NCBI GenBank assembly: GCA_036245805.1
Contig: BTRK01000006.1
Span: 54,367,257 to 54,431,256 of the forward strand
DNA length: 64,000 nucleotides
Direction of reading: 5' to 3'
Origin: Pristionchus mayeri
Taxonomy: Eukaryota; Nematoda; Chromadorea; Rhabditida; Neodiplogasteridae
The notes below the pieces were generated by a model that was not told the origin of the DNA, ran no database searches, and saw nothing but the letters and a program-made list of their open reading frames with translations. The number at the start of each line of letters is the position of its first letter. Positions within the stretch are counted from its first letter, which is position 1. The position numbers and the translations under genes were made by a program. This document shows positions 8,910 to 19,934 of this stretch, piece by piece.

Positions 8910-11812
8910 CTGGGTTCTCAAGTGTGTGGCGAGCGGTTGAGTGCGATTTCGTCTCTCCGTCTCCGGTTCCGCCCGCCCGGATTCCCTCTCCCAGACGCGT
9001 TGGCACGCGGGAGTTGTACGCCGCCACGATGGGTCGCCACTTCTACATCGGCACCATCAACGCCAGGACGCTCGGCCCAAGGGAGAAGCAGTCGGAGATG
9101 GAACTCGCCCTCGACAAGATCAAGTGGGACGTGGTTGCAGTGCAGGAAGCCAGGATTGTGGGTTGTGCCTCGTTCAATCTTACATCCTCAGGCACTGTAG
9201 TCTACCACTCGGGCGGGCCCACTGCTTCCCATGGCGTGGCATTTTTGCTTCGACCGCAACTCGCGCGCGGAGCTGTGTTCAATGGCCTCTCCCCTCGTTT
9301 GGCCACTCTGCTCCTTCCCGACCTACGGCTCTTCCTGGTCTGCGCTTACGCGCCTACGTCTTCCTACGATGACGACGCGTATGAAGACTTCCTAGACCAG
9401 GTTGAGACCGCCCTGCGGAGTGCCCCAAAAGGCCATATGCCAGTTCTGGTTGGTGACTTCAACTGTCGAGTGGCGAGGGAACCTGGCAATGAAAGATTTG
9501 TCGGTAACTTTGCCTCTCCCACACCGAACTCACGCGGACGCTGCTTCACTGAGCTCTGCGTGAGGAACAGACTGCGCATCCTGAACACGTTCCCCAAGAG
9601 ACGGCACGGTCGAATCTGGACCTGGCGATCCCCAAACGGCTCCGCATTCCACCAAATTGACTACGTTGCAGCGCCCGCCACAGCGAGAGTAGTCAACTGT
9701 GGAGTCGTTGGTCGGTTTGAGTTTGACTCCGACCATCGCCTTGTTCGGATGTGCCTCTCCCTCCCTGGCAAGGCGAGGCAGAAAAGATGCAGGGAGCGGC
9801 TAGATTTCGATCGAACCGCTTTTACTGTCAACGCAAACCTTCTCGCGTCACTGCCCCTTGCCCGCCCCAGTTCTGCCGCCGACGCCTATACTACGGTAAA
9901 GGCTTTCACGGAGACCGCGGCAACGAACTGCTGGAGGAAGCGCCAATCCCCTTCTTGGATCTCGAGTGGAACGCGGAAGCTCCTAGCGATGCGCCATGAA
10001 TTGCAATCCAACTCCCAACAAGCTGTCGCCTACTCAGGTGCCTGCAAAGCTGCCCGGACGAGTTTCGTCGATGACATCAGGAAGCGAAAGGAGGCGCAAG
10101 CACGGCAAGCAGCAACCATGGGAAGGAGCATCGTGAAGAGCATGCTGAGTCTGCAAACCTCAAAGAAGCGCCTACTAGTTCCCGACCCTGTAACTGGTGC
10201 TCTCTCTCAAGCAGCTACCAAGACAGTGGTCCAGAGCTTCTTTGACGGTCTCTACACCCCTGCAGTTCCGTGTCCACTCCCAGTCCCTCCTCAGCCTCTG
10301 GATCCCCTTCCTCCCTTCCTACCCGATGAGGTCATCAAAGCGATGTCCCAACTCAAGTGTGGTCACTCACCCGGTTCGGATGGCATTCTCCCTGATATGC
10401 TATGCCACTCTCGAAACCACCTTGCTCCCGTTATCGCTGATCTACTCAACTATCTGGTAGATGGAGAGGCTGTTCCAAGCGACTTGACCGAAGCAATTGT
10501 CACTCTTCTGCACAAGAAAGGAGACCCTACCAACATTGGGAACTTCCGTCCCATCTCCCTCCTCACCGTTTCCCTGAAGACAATGACCAAAGTCATTCTT
10601 CAGAGACTCGAAACTGTGCTTGAAGAAACAGAGTCCTCGACCCAAACCGGCTTCCGGCGCGGCTACAGTACTCTCGACAACCTGCATGCCATCAAGCAGG
10701 TCGCTGAAAGAACCTCCGAGTACGGTATCCCAATCTACTTGGCGTTCGTCGACTTCAAGAAGGCGTTCGACTGTGTGGAGTGGAATGCCTGCTGGCAAGC
10801 CCTCTTCTCGTTCGGAGCCCATCCCTCCCTCGTCCACATGTTGCGCCGTCTCTACGAGTCCTCCTCTACACTCATTCGAGTTAATGAGGAGCTCGTTCCT
10901 GTGACTGTGCGTCGAGGAGTCCGCCAAGGGGATACCCTCTCCCCTCGTCTCTTCAACGCAGTGCTACGATCAGCCATGGACAACATTGACTGGGAGTCAG
11001 ATGGAATTAGAATCGACGGAAGGAACCTTTGCCACTTGGAGTATGCCGATGACGTGGCTCTCGTTGCCAAATCTCGACCCGAGCTGGAACGAATGCTGAA
11101 GAAACTGATGGACGCGTGCAGCCGAGTTGGTCTCGAAGTGAATGCAAGCAAGACCAACCTCCTCACCTCCTGCACCTCTACCCGCAATCCAATAATCATC
11201 GGCAATCTGCGATTCGAATTCGTCGATAGCGCCACCTATCTCGGAGGAAGAATAGCTCTTCCCTTGGATCATTCCGACGAAATAGAACACTGGATTCGAT
11301 AAGGGTGGCTGGCCTGGAGAAAGCTCTCGCACCTCCTATCTTCTCGAATTCTGTCCATCAAGATCAGGAGGAGAGTCTTCGAGAGCTGCATCACGGCTAC
11401 AGTTCTCTATGGGTGTGAAGTATGGGCTCTGAGATCTAGCGAGAAGGAGAGGCTGAGAGTCACCCAGAGGAAGATGGAAAGAAAGATGCTTGGAGTCACG
11501 CTGAGGGACAGATGGAGGAATGACCGCGTGAGAGGGATTACCAAGCTGAGAGACTGGAATGAGGAAGGATTGAAACGAAAAGCGCGCTGGGCCCTCAAGA
11601 TCAGAAGAATGGGAGTGGAACAGTGGAGCCGTGCGACAACTGTCTGGACTCCATTCAATAGGACTCGTCCCCCCGGAAAGCCTCGCGCGCGATGGAGAGA
11701 CGACCTATCCCGAGCTATTGGCAGCCATTGGTGGAGTGCAACTTATGAAGACTACCGACCTATCATCTTCTGAGCGTTTCCGCCTGATAAGATAAATTGA
11801 TTGATTGATTGA
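8910..11812 (+). mobile_element. Full-length RTE retrotransposon, copy 2, one nonsense mutation
   Basis: It shares the CTGGGTTCTC start and the (TTGA)n end with copy 1 and is flanked by a perfect 14-bp duplication. The copies differ at fewer than about 25 positions by eye, so insertion is recent. A single T-to-A change makes the coding frame stop early. Confidence 0.92.
9029..11773 (+). pseudogene. RTE endonuclease-reverse transcriptase with premature stop
   Basis: This is the same protein as at 1579-4323. It starts from the same GCCGCCACGATGG context and carries the endonuclease and all reverse transcriptase motifs through YADD. The TTA codon of copy 1 is TAA at 11300-11302 here. Translation would stop after YLGG and lose roughly the last 157 residues, the C-terminal basic region. 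The frame is open again after the stop, so this is one point change and not a frameshift. Other replacements include P/R next to the start methionine, Y/C and S/I. A truncated protein might retain endonuclease activity. Confidence 0.88.
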
Positions 11813-11826
11813 TAGATGTATCAATT
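11813..11826 (+). repeat. Target-site duplication of RTE copy 2, right
   Basis: TAGATGTATCAATT, identical to 8896-8909. Confidence 0.9.
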
Positions 11827-12261
11827 ATCACTCTAAAGTTCTAAGCTATGCATTTAACGATATTATCAATAATTTTGAAACACCCTTTAACTTACTTCTT
11901 TCAATGTTATCGCAAGTTTAACATAGAAATTCGGTTTCTACATGTGAAAATACACCATAAAATCTATATGTTATGTATTTTTATGATTTCAACTGTTTCG
12001 ACCCCAAAACCGGTAAACTTGTTCAACTTTTTCAAATCGATATCTGAACTTCCTCATATATCCCGCACGGCAACATTTTTGAAGGAGACTTCAGGAAAAA
12101 AGTTCGAGATTTGTTCGAATTTTGACAATCCGAGGCATTTTCCGTTTTCTGGCGGATGATCTCAAACAGGGAAGAGCAGCTGCTGTAAATTCCATGGGTT
12201 GTGTGATGGGGCAATATTCAATGGTGTTTACATTTGTGATGAACAATCGTTACTGTGTAGT
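11827..12261. other. Intergenic, nothing recognised
   Basis: AT-rich; no exon or repeat structure was supported. Confidence 0.4.
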
Positions 12262-13423
12262 CTGAGTGACTATCTGAGAGAACTGACCATAGGCCGTACA
12301 GCGAAAAATAAAGTGTTCATTTTAAGATGTCCCTAGGGGTAACTTTTCAAGTAGAGTTCGAAAATCGACCTTAGAAAGCCGTATCTCTCACCCCTAATTT
12401 CGCGTGTTGCGCTGAATTTAGGTGGTCGGTTTTTGTAAATCGTGAACGGCTCATCCAAACCCCATACATGTATAGTAATTCTGAAAGATCTCGACGAGAT
12501 AAGCATTTGATCACGAAAAATCGACCTTAAGAAGCGGTATCTCTGACCCCTCATTTCCTGTAGCGCGCCTCAACGGCGAGGTCTGTTTATCAATATTTTG
12601 AGCGGCTCATCCAAACCCCATACATGTATAGTAATTCTGAAAGATCTCGACGAGATAAGCATTTTTACTGTTGGAAGTGAAAAGCCAGCTCATCTGTGAA
12701 AAAAGTTGTGGCCCTTTGAATTTTCAAAATGTATGGACTGAAAATTGTTCACTCCGAATCTTGCATATTCAAGGAACAATATATCTAACTTTCGGATTGG
12801 TGAGGAACCTATGTTCAAACTTTTCTGCTATGTGTTGGTCCGTTCTACTGGATTTGCACAGAAAATTGGGAATTTGTATCGTAAAGGAAAAGTAGAATGT
12901 GCCTAAACATGAGAAAAATCGAGGTTGAGATAATCGATTTTTTTTAAAATTGAGATAATCTCCGTTTTTTGTGGGTTATATTTTTGCCCTATCAAAGTGT
13001 AGCTATAAACTGGCTAGACTTAATCGGAGTTCGCAGTGGCTCGTCTTAAAAATAGCTATATTTGCAAAAAAATCACTTCCTTTCCTCTTCTATGATTCAG
13101 GAGACCCCTTTGAGACATGAATTTTTTTCACGAAAAGTTGGTTCCTGGGGAATCTTTTCACAAGGAATATAATAATCATAATTAAAATGACACACCTAGA
13201 GGAACAATTTTCAGTCCATACATTTTGAAAATTCAAAGGGCCACAACTTTTTTCACAGATGAGCTGGATTTTCACTTCCAACAGTAAAAATGATTATCTC
13301 GTAGAGATCTTTCAGAATTACTATACATGTATGGGGTTTGGATGAGCCGTTCACGATTTACAAAAACCGACCGCCCAAAGTCAGCGCAACACGCGAAATT
13401 ACTGTATAAAGAAATATCGTAAC

Positions 13424-13448
13424 GTCTGTCTGTCTGTCTGTCTGTCTG

Positions 13449-13492
<44 letters not shown>

Positions 13493-13512
13493 CCTTTGTT
13501 TGTTTGTCTGTC
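13424..13512 (+). repeat. (TCTG)n microsatellite
   Basis: About 20 TCTG units with few interruptions. It creates artefactual ORFs rich in T, D, R and Q on the minus strand. Confidence 0.95.
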
Positions 13513-14118
13513 ACACTTTTTCTTCAAATTGCTGTAAATTGGCTCAAAATCATCGTAGCACCATAGGACCTTGACCGTTTGTGACCCCTTGACGAGAGTT
13601 TTCAAAAAAATGATCTTTGATCTTTGTAGTTTGTAGTTTGATCCTTTTCTTCAAATCGCTCTAATTCGCTTCAAAATCATCGTAGAAGGTTAGAACCTTG
13701 ACCATATGAAACATCCTGACGAGCACTTTCAAAATTTGATCTTTGATCTTTGAACTTTGTAGTTTGTAGTTTGATCACTTTCTTTCAAACCGCTCTAATT
13801 CGCTTCAAAATCATCGTACCACCATGGTACCTTGACCGTTAGCATTGCCCACTTTCAGCACACCGCACACCATGGTGCATTTTACCAAATCGCAGAAAAC
13901 TCAAATGCACCCTGCGCACCACCCACCACATCACAACTTCCTAACCTGCTCTCACTCCCCGCAGCGTGAGCCTTTTACAACGTTTTAAGCCAGCTCTCAC
14001 CAGTCGCTTACAATTATAGATTCATACATAAAACTGGGACTAAAGTGGTTGGCCGACATTGCTCGCGGAATTTAATCAAAAATGCTTCCCAACCTGCTCT
14101 CACTCCCCGAAGCGTGAG

Positions 14119-14227
14119 CGTTGTGAAAGGCTCGTGAGGCCGAGGGCGATCCGAAAAAGTTGGAATGGGGCGAAGCCCCATTCCAACTTTTTCGGATCGA
14201 CCGAGGCCTCACGAGCCTTTTACAACG
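14119..14227. repeat. Long hairpin inside the Helitron
   Basis: The inner stem is a perfect 24 bp (14148-14171 with 14175-14198) with loop GAA, and the outer stem pairs 14129-14141 with 14205-14217. A related upstream block at 13940-14010 runs GCGTGAG directly into CCTTTTACAACG, which is the empty site. The outer flanks of the hairpin are inverted copies of that same CCTTTTACAACG, so the hairpin looks like a local inverted duplication. Confidence 0.8.
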
Positions 14228-14584
14228 TTTTAAGCCAGCTCTCAACAGTCACTCCAATTTTTATCCTCAACACACAACCCCGCGTAACGTAGCGACCGAA
14301 GGTCGCTAGTTAGGGGTAAGAGATACGGCTTCTAATATCGATTTTCGAACTCTACTTGAAAAGTTACCCCTAGGAACATCTTAAAATGAGCACTTTATTT
14401 TTCGCTGTACGGTTTATAGGTGATATTGCTCGGTTCTCTCAGATATACCTTCCTCAGAAAAAAAACGAAAACTTTCTGGACACCCCAATATAAGCACCGG
14501 TTATGAATATTTTGTGAGTGCTTTCTTCCCATTATTATATTAGGTTGGTGCGTTTTTTCCTATTTAGGAGGTGAAGTTCAAAGA

Positions 14585-15617
14585 ATATCACGCCTCTCAC
14601 GTGAGAATCGAGCTGAGCCAGGGAATGGAGGGAATATCGTGAAATCAGTTCTAACTGGATTTGGGTATCCTTAGGCATGTCTGACACTTCCCCAAAGTTT
14701 CATTGTGCGGACTTCATTTTGGACTTCATTGCACCGGGTCGGATCTAGGCACCTCCCACTCTGAGAGCTGTTTTCCTGGTTACAGTGATAGATAGAGCAA
14801 AATTGGACTCTGAGTGACCCCGGCTCAATTTCCGAGCTCTATCGATATATCTAAGTCAAATCCTCTGTATGTTCATTTTAACCACGTTACATTCAAGGTC
14901 AATTTTCTCGAAAACGAATGGAAAGGGGCAGCTAAAATTTTAAGAGTGCATGCATCTGACCGAGAGCTTCCGAATGAGGTACTTGCCCAGAAAATACGAA
15001 CACTTGGGTGAGAGTTTCCTCCTTTTAACTTTCCCGGATCATTTGAACTTTCTTTTCAACAGGTAATTGTCACTCACGCCGCTCTCTTCTGACCGCGCGG
15101 CCAAGAATGATCGATTTGGAAGACAATTCTTTATTGAAAATAAAGTTCAAATGATCCGAGAAAGTTAAAAGGAGGAAACTCTCACCCAAGTGTTCGTATT
15201 TTCTGGGCAAGTACCTCATTCGGAAGCTCTCGTCCAGATGCATGCACTCTTAAAATTTTAGCTGCCCCTTTCCGTTCGTTTTCGAGAAAATTGACCTTGA
15301 ATGTAGCGTGGTTAAAATGAACATTCAGAGGATTTGACTTAGATAGATCGATAGAGCTCGAAAATTGAGCCGGGGTCACTCAGAGTTCAATTTTGCTCTA
15401 TCTATCACTGTAACCGGGAAAACAGCTCTCAGAGTGGGAGGTGCCTAGATCCGACCCGGTGCAATGAAGTCCAAAATGATGTCCGCACAGTGAAACTTTG
15501 GGGCAGTGTCAGACATGTCTAAGGATGCCCAAATCCAGTTAGAACTCATTTCACGATATTCCCTCCATTCCCAAGAATCGCGATTCTAGATCGATTCTCT
15601 CGTGAGAGGCGTGATAT
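14585..15617. repeat. Family C palindromic element, copy 1 (about 1.03 kb)
   Basis: The ends are ATATCACGCCTCTCAC and its complement GTGAGAGGCGTGATAT. The arms match almost throughout, for example CCCCAAAGTTTCA, TTTTAAGAGTGCATGCA and AGTGTTCGTATTTTCTGGGC, around a centre near 15095. The two 65-residue ORFs at 14814-15011 and 15182-15379 are the same arm read on opposite strands and are not genes. Other copies are at 42305-43330 and 23459-32444. Confidence 0.85.
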
Positions 15618-17690
15618 GAAGCGCCCATTAAAACGCGTTCTCTGTAAGAACGGGAGGAGGGTGGCACAATGCTTCAAAATGATCGTATCGAGCTACGATT
15701 TTGAATGGGTAATGCCTATGGGTAGGGTTCACTTAAATAAATTTTACACATAAATTTTAGGTCGCTAGCTCGACTTTTTGACCTACCGATCTCGAAAAAT
15801 AAAACTCATTATACTGCCTCATGTTATACATCTTTCAAAAGAGCATTGAAAGTTACGCCTAAATCTCACTTTTCATCAAGTTTAATGCAAATGTGCATGA
15901 GTTACAACCCGAAACGTAACAAAAAGTGTCGTTTTTGAAGGTTTTTGATTTTTCCGACTACAAAAAATCAATTTGTACCTTTTGAGTTTGTGCTCATTGG
16001 ATTCGCCATCCAATTAAATTTTTTAAATTAAAGTATATCGGTCCTCATAGATTCCATGATTTATGTCGCCCATTTGCAGACGCGGGTTCGAATCCACTCC
16101 GAAGCATGGCCTTTTGCCAACTTTTCTTCGACCCAATATTGCTTCAAATGTGTTTTTGGCAAGAATAGCCTAATACACTTTCCTCGTTAATGATGGTAAT
16201 AAAACATAGTGTAGACATATATGTATGTATTCACTGTGAAAAAAAAATTCTCGGTTTTATGGGAGATTCACTGCGAAAAAAGCGAACATTACGTATAAAA
16301 AAATTTTTTATAAAGGCAATCAACAACAATTAAAGAAAAAAACAGCCATTAACGAAATAACATTCGAAGTGAAGTGGAAGCTTTGACGTGCGAACAAGAG
16401 ACATCAACGATTACTCGAGAGTGAAGATTAGATTCTCCTGAATCAAGAATAATCAATAAAAACGAGAATTAGAATATACAAAATGAATTATACATAAAGA
16501 TACATTCGAAATATACAGTTGCGGACAAAAGTTTAGCACCAAAATTCAAATGATCATAACTTCTTTCAAAATTGAGATAAAGACTTACGGTTTGGAGCAT
16601 TCGAGAGATACACCTCAGGACAGAGTAAATGCTCTGTCATTCACACAGCTTTCGACGGATAATTATGGCCATCGCTGTGGACTAAAAGGGGATTATGCAC
16701 AATATTAACGGGGGGGGGGGGGGGGGGGGGGAGATTTCGATCGGCAAACGCTGATCAGAATTTTTAGGCAATCCCGAAGTAGGGACCACCAAGCATTTCA
16801 CTAATTGCACGTAGCTGGCTCAAAAACGATTCCACTGTATTCTACTAAGGTGTAGAAACAATTTTTGTTCGGGAGTAACCTACAAAAAGTGTATATTTTT
16901 CTGAGATAAATGTGAATTTATAAAATCATGTTTTCTCAAAATGGGAGACGCGGGCCTAAGAAGAGCTCTAGCGCGCATGTTTATGGAGAGCCGCGCATTT
17001 TCTAAGTTCACATCGATAATGGGCTGGTACCACCATTACACATCTAAAAATTAGACCTTTTCTCCAGCGCCCGCGATTGTTATACACTGACAAAGCGCGC
17101 ACAATGTTTTGATCTTTAAGACGATGTAAAAAACGCGGGCGCTGGAAAAAAGCTCCAATTATTTGATATGTTATGGTCAAAGTGGCCCACAATCGATGAA
17201 AACTTAGAAAATTCGCGGCTCGTCACGGCTACAATCAAGGGAGCGATTTATGTCCAAAATGTTTTAGCGTTCCGCGAATAATAACGTTCCGCGAACTATA
17301 GTAGACGCGGGCACTGGATGATCGTTCCAATTTTCTCAGAAAAGTTTGCATTTGTGGCCTACTAAACATTAGTTAAATCAGATTGGACGGCTATAAAGAA
17401 TCACTTGCTCTAGATTTATCTAAAGGAAATTGCATTTTTCACTGTGATGGTGGTCCCTACAACAAAACGTAACGAACAACCAAAATTTGACGAAAAATGA
17501 TGGGTCAATTCGAATGCTGACGAAACCATCTTTGGCAAATTGTAATTTGCACAGCCGCTACAGTACTTTTTTATCGTTTTTGCCAAATTCTGGCAAAATT
17601 ATTGATTTTTATTTATTTTTTTAAATCGCATCGCACATGGGACGCGATAAGGTATGCAACGAGTATAACAACGACTCATTAAGGTGAATT
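15618..17690. other. Unassigned filler; Tc1-like end and poly-G run
   Basis: TACAGTTGCGGACAAAAGTTT at 16516 resembles a Tc1-family terminus, but no opposite end was found. A run of 22 G lies at 16710-16731. CGCGGGC words occur at about 16950, 17066 (inverted), 17138 and 17306; two of them form an inverted CCAGCGCCCGCG pair. A GCGGGTTCGAATCC word at about 16082 matches a tRNA B box, but no tRNA fold could be built around it. No coding gene is seen. Confidence 0.4.
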
Positions 17691-18686
17691 TTGAGTGTTT
17701 TTCCACTCGCTAAACACAGATTCGGTATGATATTGAATCATACCGGATTCGTTCCGCAATATTTGTTCGGTACGATATGTAGGGGAACTTTAATCTTACG
17801 CTATATGGTTACTTTAATATTAGTGAAATTTGGGACTTCGCATCATCTCCTTTTCAAAAGAAATGAGAATTATCGAAAATCCGATAATTGGCGAACCTGA
17901 TCAAAATTTTGAGTTTTGTTGATAATTTTTAGAGTCCATTTTCTGAATGCGCAGGAACTCCGTAATTATGCGAAGCTATTGAAGGATAGTTCAAGTGTAG
18001 CTGATGTGATGAACACAAAAACGTGGCCTCTCTTGTATTCATATTACCTATTCCTCTCATTCCGTGTACTATCCTTCTACCACTGAACCCGTTCATCTCT
18101 GTCTATCATCTAATCTTGCAATACACTGATTTCGATGTTCAAATTGCATCATAAAAATGTTGATGACTGTAGCTTTTGGTTGCAATAATGAATGCCCACA
18201 ATATCACAATTTTAAAGTCCTCATGGGAGGACCTTTATGATGAGATAGGTTTGGTTTCGATGAGGCAATGCGAACGGAAGCGCGGTGAAGGGAACTTAAT
18301 TTGGTCATGATTAACTGAACCAAACAGTGAAATTGACACCTATTGTGAGCAAGACATTTGCGCCAAATCCGATTCACATGCATTTTTGTGAAGTACGTTC
18401 ATCACACTTCACGACAGTGTTGATGATTTCACCCAATCACTACACACTGGAAAGATCTAATCTGATAAAGTCATTCCGAAATTCGTAGTCGAGACTACTT
18501 TGACCTGGCACTATGGCCACAAGGCGCATTCAATAGGTCTGAACTAAAGTGTGTCAAGGAGAGTATCAATGCGCTCATATTATGTGTGTTAATCAAAAAC
18601 ATATAATCAATTAGAGCCAAAGACCGGAATATGTGAAAACCTTCACAAGTTGAAATTGGAAAAAAAACTTATGCACTAGCCTGATA

Positions 18687-19022
18687 ATTCAATTCATGCG
18701 TCATATCACTCGAGATTCTTTCACTGCGCAAATGCCTATTTAATATCTTCGCCTTTCCACACCCTTGTATTGTATATAATCTCGTTACAATTGCAATATA
18801 TTCTTCGATTGGTTCCAAATGCCGGTTGTTTTATTTATGCAAATAACACTTTACCAGATGACACACCTATTGGGAAACAGTGAACAATTCTCAAACAGGA
18901 GGTTTCGGACGCGTCGACGCGTTTTCATTATTCGCATTCCACGAACGTACTGATTGGCGAGTTTCGGGTCCGCCTTCTCCTGAGAAAATCTGAAAAACAT
19001 ATCAATATTATATCATAATTTA
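18687..19022. other. Intergenic, nothing recognised
   Basis: No exon, repeat pair or RNA structure was supported. Confidence 0.35.
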
Positions 19023-19112
19023 CCAGCCATCAGCCCCCGCCTTCGGCGGGGGCCAACGGCCGGCGGTTCACAGTTTTGAGATTCGCCGTTACTATTTTTT
19101 TCGAACTCTCTG

Positions 19113-19398
19113 GAACATTCTAGAAGCTTTGGAACATTTTCGAACTTTCTGGAACATTCTAGAAGCTTTGGAAAATTTTCGAACTTTCTGGAACATTCTA
19201 GAAGCTTTGGAATATTTTCGAACATTCTGGAACATTCTAGAAGCTTTGGAGCATTTTCAAACTTTCTGGAACATTCTAGAAGCTTTGGAACATTTTCGAA
19301 CATTCTGGAACATTCTAGAAGCTTTGGAACATTTTCGAACATTCTGGAACATTCTAGAAGCTTTGGAGCATTTTCGAACATTCTGGAACATTCTAGAA
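19113..19398. promoter_or_regulatory. Array of eight perfect heat-shock elements, 39-bp period
   Basis: GAACATTCTAGAA occurs exactly at 19113, 19152, 19191, 19230, 19269, 19308, 19347 and 19386. This matches nGAAnnTTCnnGAAn, the HSF trimer site. The core is unchanged in all eight units while the spacer varies (AACATTTTCGAAC, AATATTTTCGAAC). The 39-bp period is 13 codons, which produces long meaningless ORFs on both strands. Binding by HSF-1 is inferred from the consensus. Confidence 0.85.
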
Positions 19399-19426
19399 GA
19401 TTTGGAGCACGTTTAATTATTGATTG

Positions 19427-19845
19427 GTATACGGTAGTTCCCCAATGCTAATTATTGATTGGTATAATGTAATTCAAAGATCAAAGGTCAAAATCATAAA
19501 TTTGACCTACGGAATAAGATGTGACCCATGGCTAATTATCGATTGGTATACGGTAATTGTCCAAATGCTAATTATTGATTGGTATACTGCAATTCAAAGA
19601 TCAAATATCAAAATCATAAATCTGACCCACGGAATAAGAGGTGACCCATGGCTAATTATCGATTGGTATACGATAGTTGACCCAATTCTAATTATTGATT
19701 GGTATACTGTAATTCAAAGATCAAAGGTCCAAATCATTAATATGATCCACGGAATATTAGGTGACCCATGGCTAATTATCGATTGGTATACGGTAGTAGC
19801 CCCAATGCTAATTATTGATTGGTATACGGTAATAGTTCCATGCCT
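19427..19845. repeat. 120-bp tandem repeat array
   Basis: GCTAATTATTGATTGG recurs at 19447, 19567, 19687 (with one change) and 19807, and its variant GCTAATTATCGATTGG at 19531, 19651 and 19771. The period is exactly 120 bp, with an internal half-repeat. The 162-residue ORF across it is an artefact (120 is divisible by 3). Confidence 0.9.
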
Positions 19846-19934
19846 TTGCATCTTCATCAGTCCCTCCCCTCCCTATTTCGCAATCCGGACACACGCACAT
19901 TTTTTTTACTGATAGACCCTATGTGTGGCTAACT

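Larger units (their letters stand above)
13399..14309 (+). mobile_element. Probable non-autonomous Helitron with TCTG microsatellite
   Basis: The insertion splits GCGAAA^TTAGGGG, which is intact in the opposite arm, between A and T and without target duplication, as Helitrons do. The 3' end is an 8-bp hairpin (TAGCGACC, loop GAA, GGTCGCTA at 14290-14308) ending in CTAG followed by T. The 5' end is TTACTGTATAAAG, not the usual TC. The interior has a TCTG microsatellite, paralogous blocks with TTCAAAATCATCGTA, and a long hairpin. No Rep/helicase is encoded. Confidence 0.65.
12262..14457. repeat. Family B palindromic element, copy 2, split by a Helitron
   Basis: The ends are inverted (CTGAGTGACTATCTGAGAGAA on the left; CTGAGGAAGGTATATCTGAG on the right when reversed). 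The arms match through GAACGGCTCATCCAAACCCC and CTTTGAATTTTCAAAATG, with the centre near 12960. The left arm is longer: 12505-12665 repeats part of the arm but carries bases of the copy 1 subfamily (GCGCGCCTCAACGGCGAGG), so the arm is chimeric. The right arm is interrupted at 13399-14309. Confidence 0.75.
14540..18684. mobile_element. Mariner-type MITE, copy 2, filled with later insertions
   Basis: The left end TTAGGTTGGTGCGTTTTTTCC follows TA at 14538-14539. The right end, reversed, reads TCAGGCTAGTGCATAAGTT and is followed by TA at 18685-18686. The part from about 17790 to 18684 aligns with about 38270-39081 of the 1.26-kb relative at 37819-39081 (for example GTGAAATTTGGGAC, TGTTGATGACTG, GTACGTTCATCACACTTCAC). 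The extra length comes from a family C palindrome and from unassigned DNA between about 15.7 and 17.7 kb. Confidence 0.6.
19023..19912 (-). mobile_element. Non-autonomous Helitron carrying a heat-shock-element array
   Basis: Read on the minus strand, it starts TCAGTAAAAAAAATGTGCG after an A and ends with a 9-bp hairpin (GCCCCCGCC, loop TTC on the plus strand, 19033-19053), then TGATGG, CTGG and a T. TC start, hairpin, CTRR end and A^T target are all the canonical Helitron marks. The interior is almost entirely two tandem arrays. Published work on Caenorhabditis found Helitrons that spread HSF-1 sites; this element fits that pattern. No Rep/helicase is encoded. Confidence 0.8.

Noticed and set aside
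13272..13605. Minus-strand ORFs rich in TDRQ repeats
   Set aside because: They are direct translations of the TCTG microsatellite.
14814..15379. Two matching 65-residue ORFs on opposite strands
   Set aside because: They are the same sequence read from the two arms of a family C palindrome.
16060..16110. tRNA from the GGTTCGAATCC word
   Set aside because: No D-arm, anticodon arm or acceptor pairing was found upstream.
19113..19398. CRISPR array
   Set aside because: Spacers are nearly identical to each other, the context is eukaryotic, and the unit is a heat-shock element inside a Helitron.
19013..19416. Long repetitive ORFs on both strands
   Set aside because: The 39-bp array keeps frame because 39 is divisible by 3; there is no start context or family.
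19424..19912. 162-residue ORF
   Set aside because: It is a by-product of the 120-bp tandem array.
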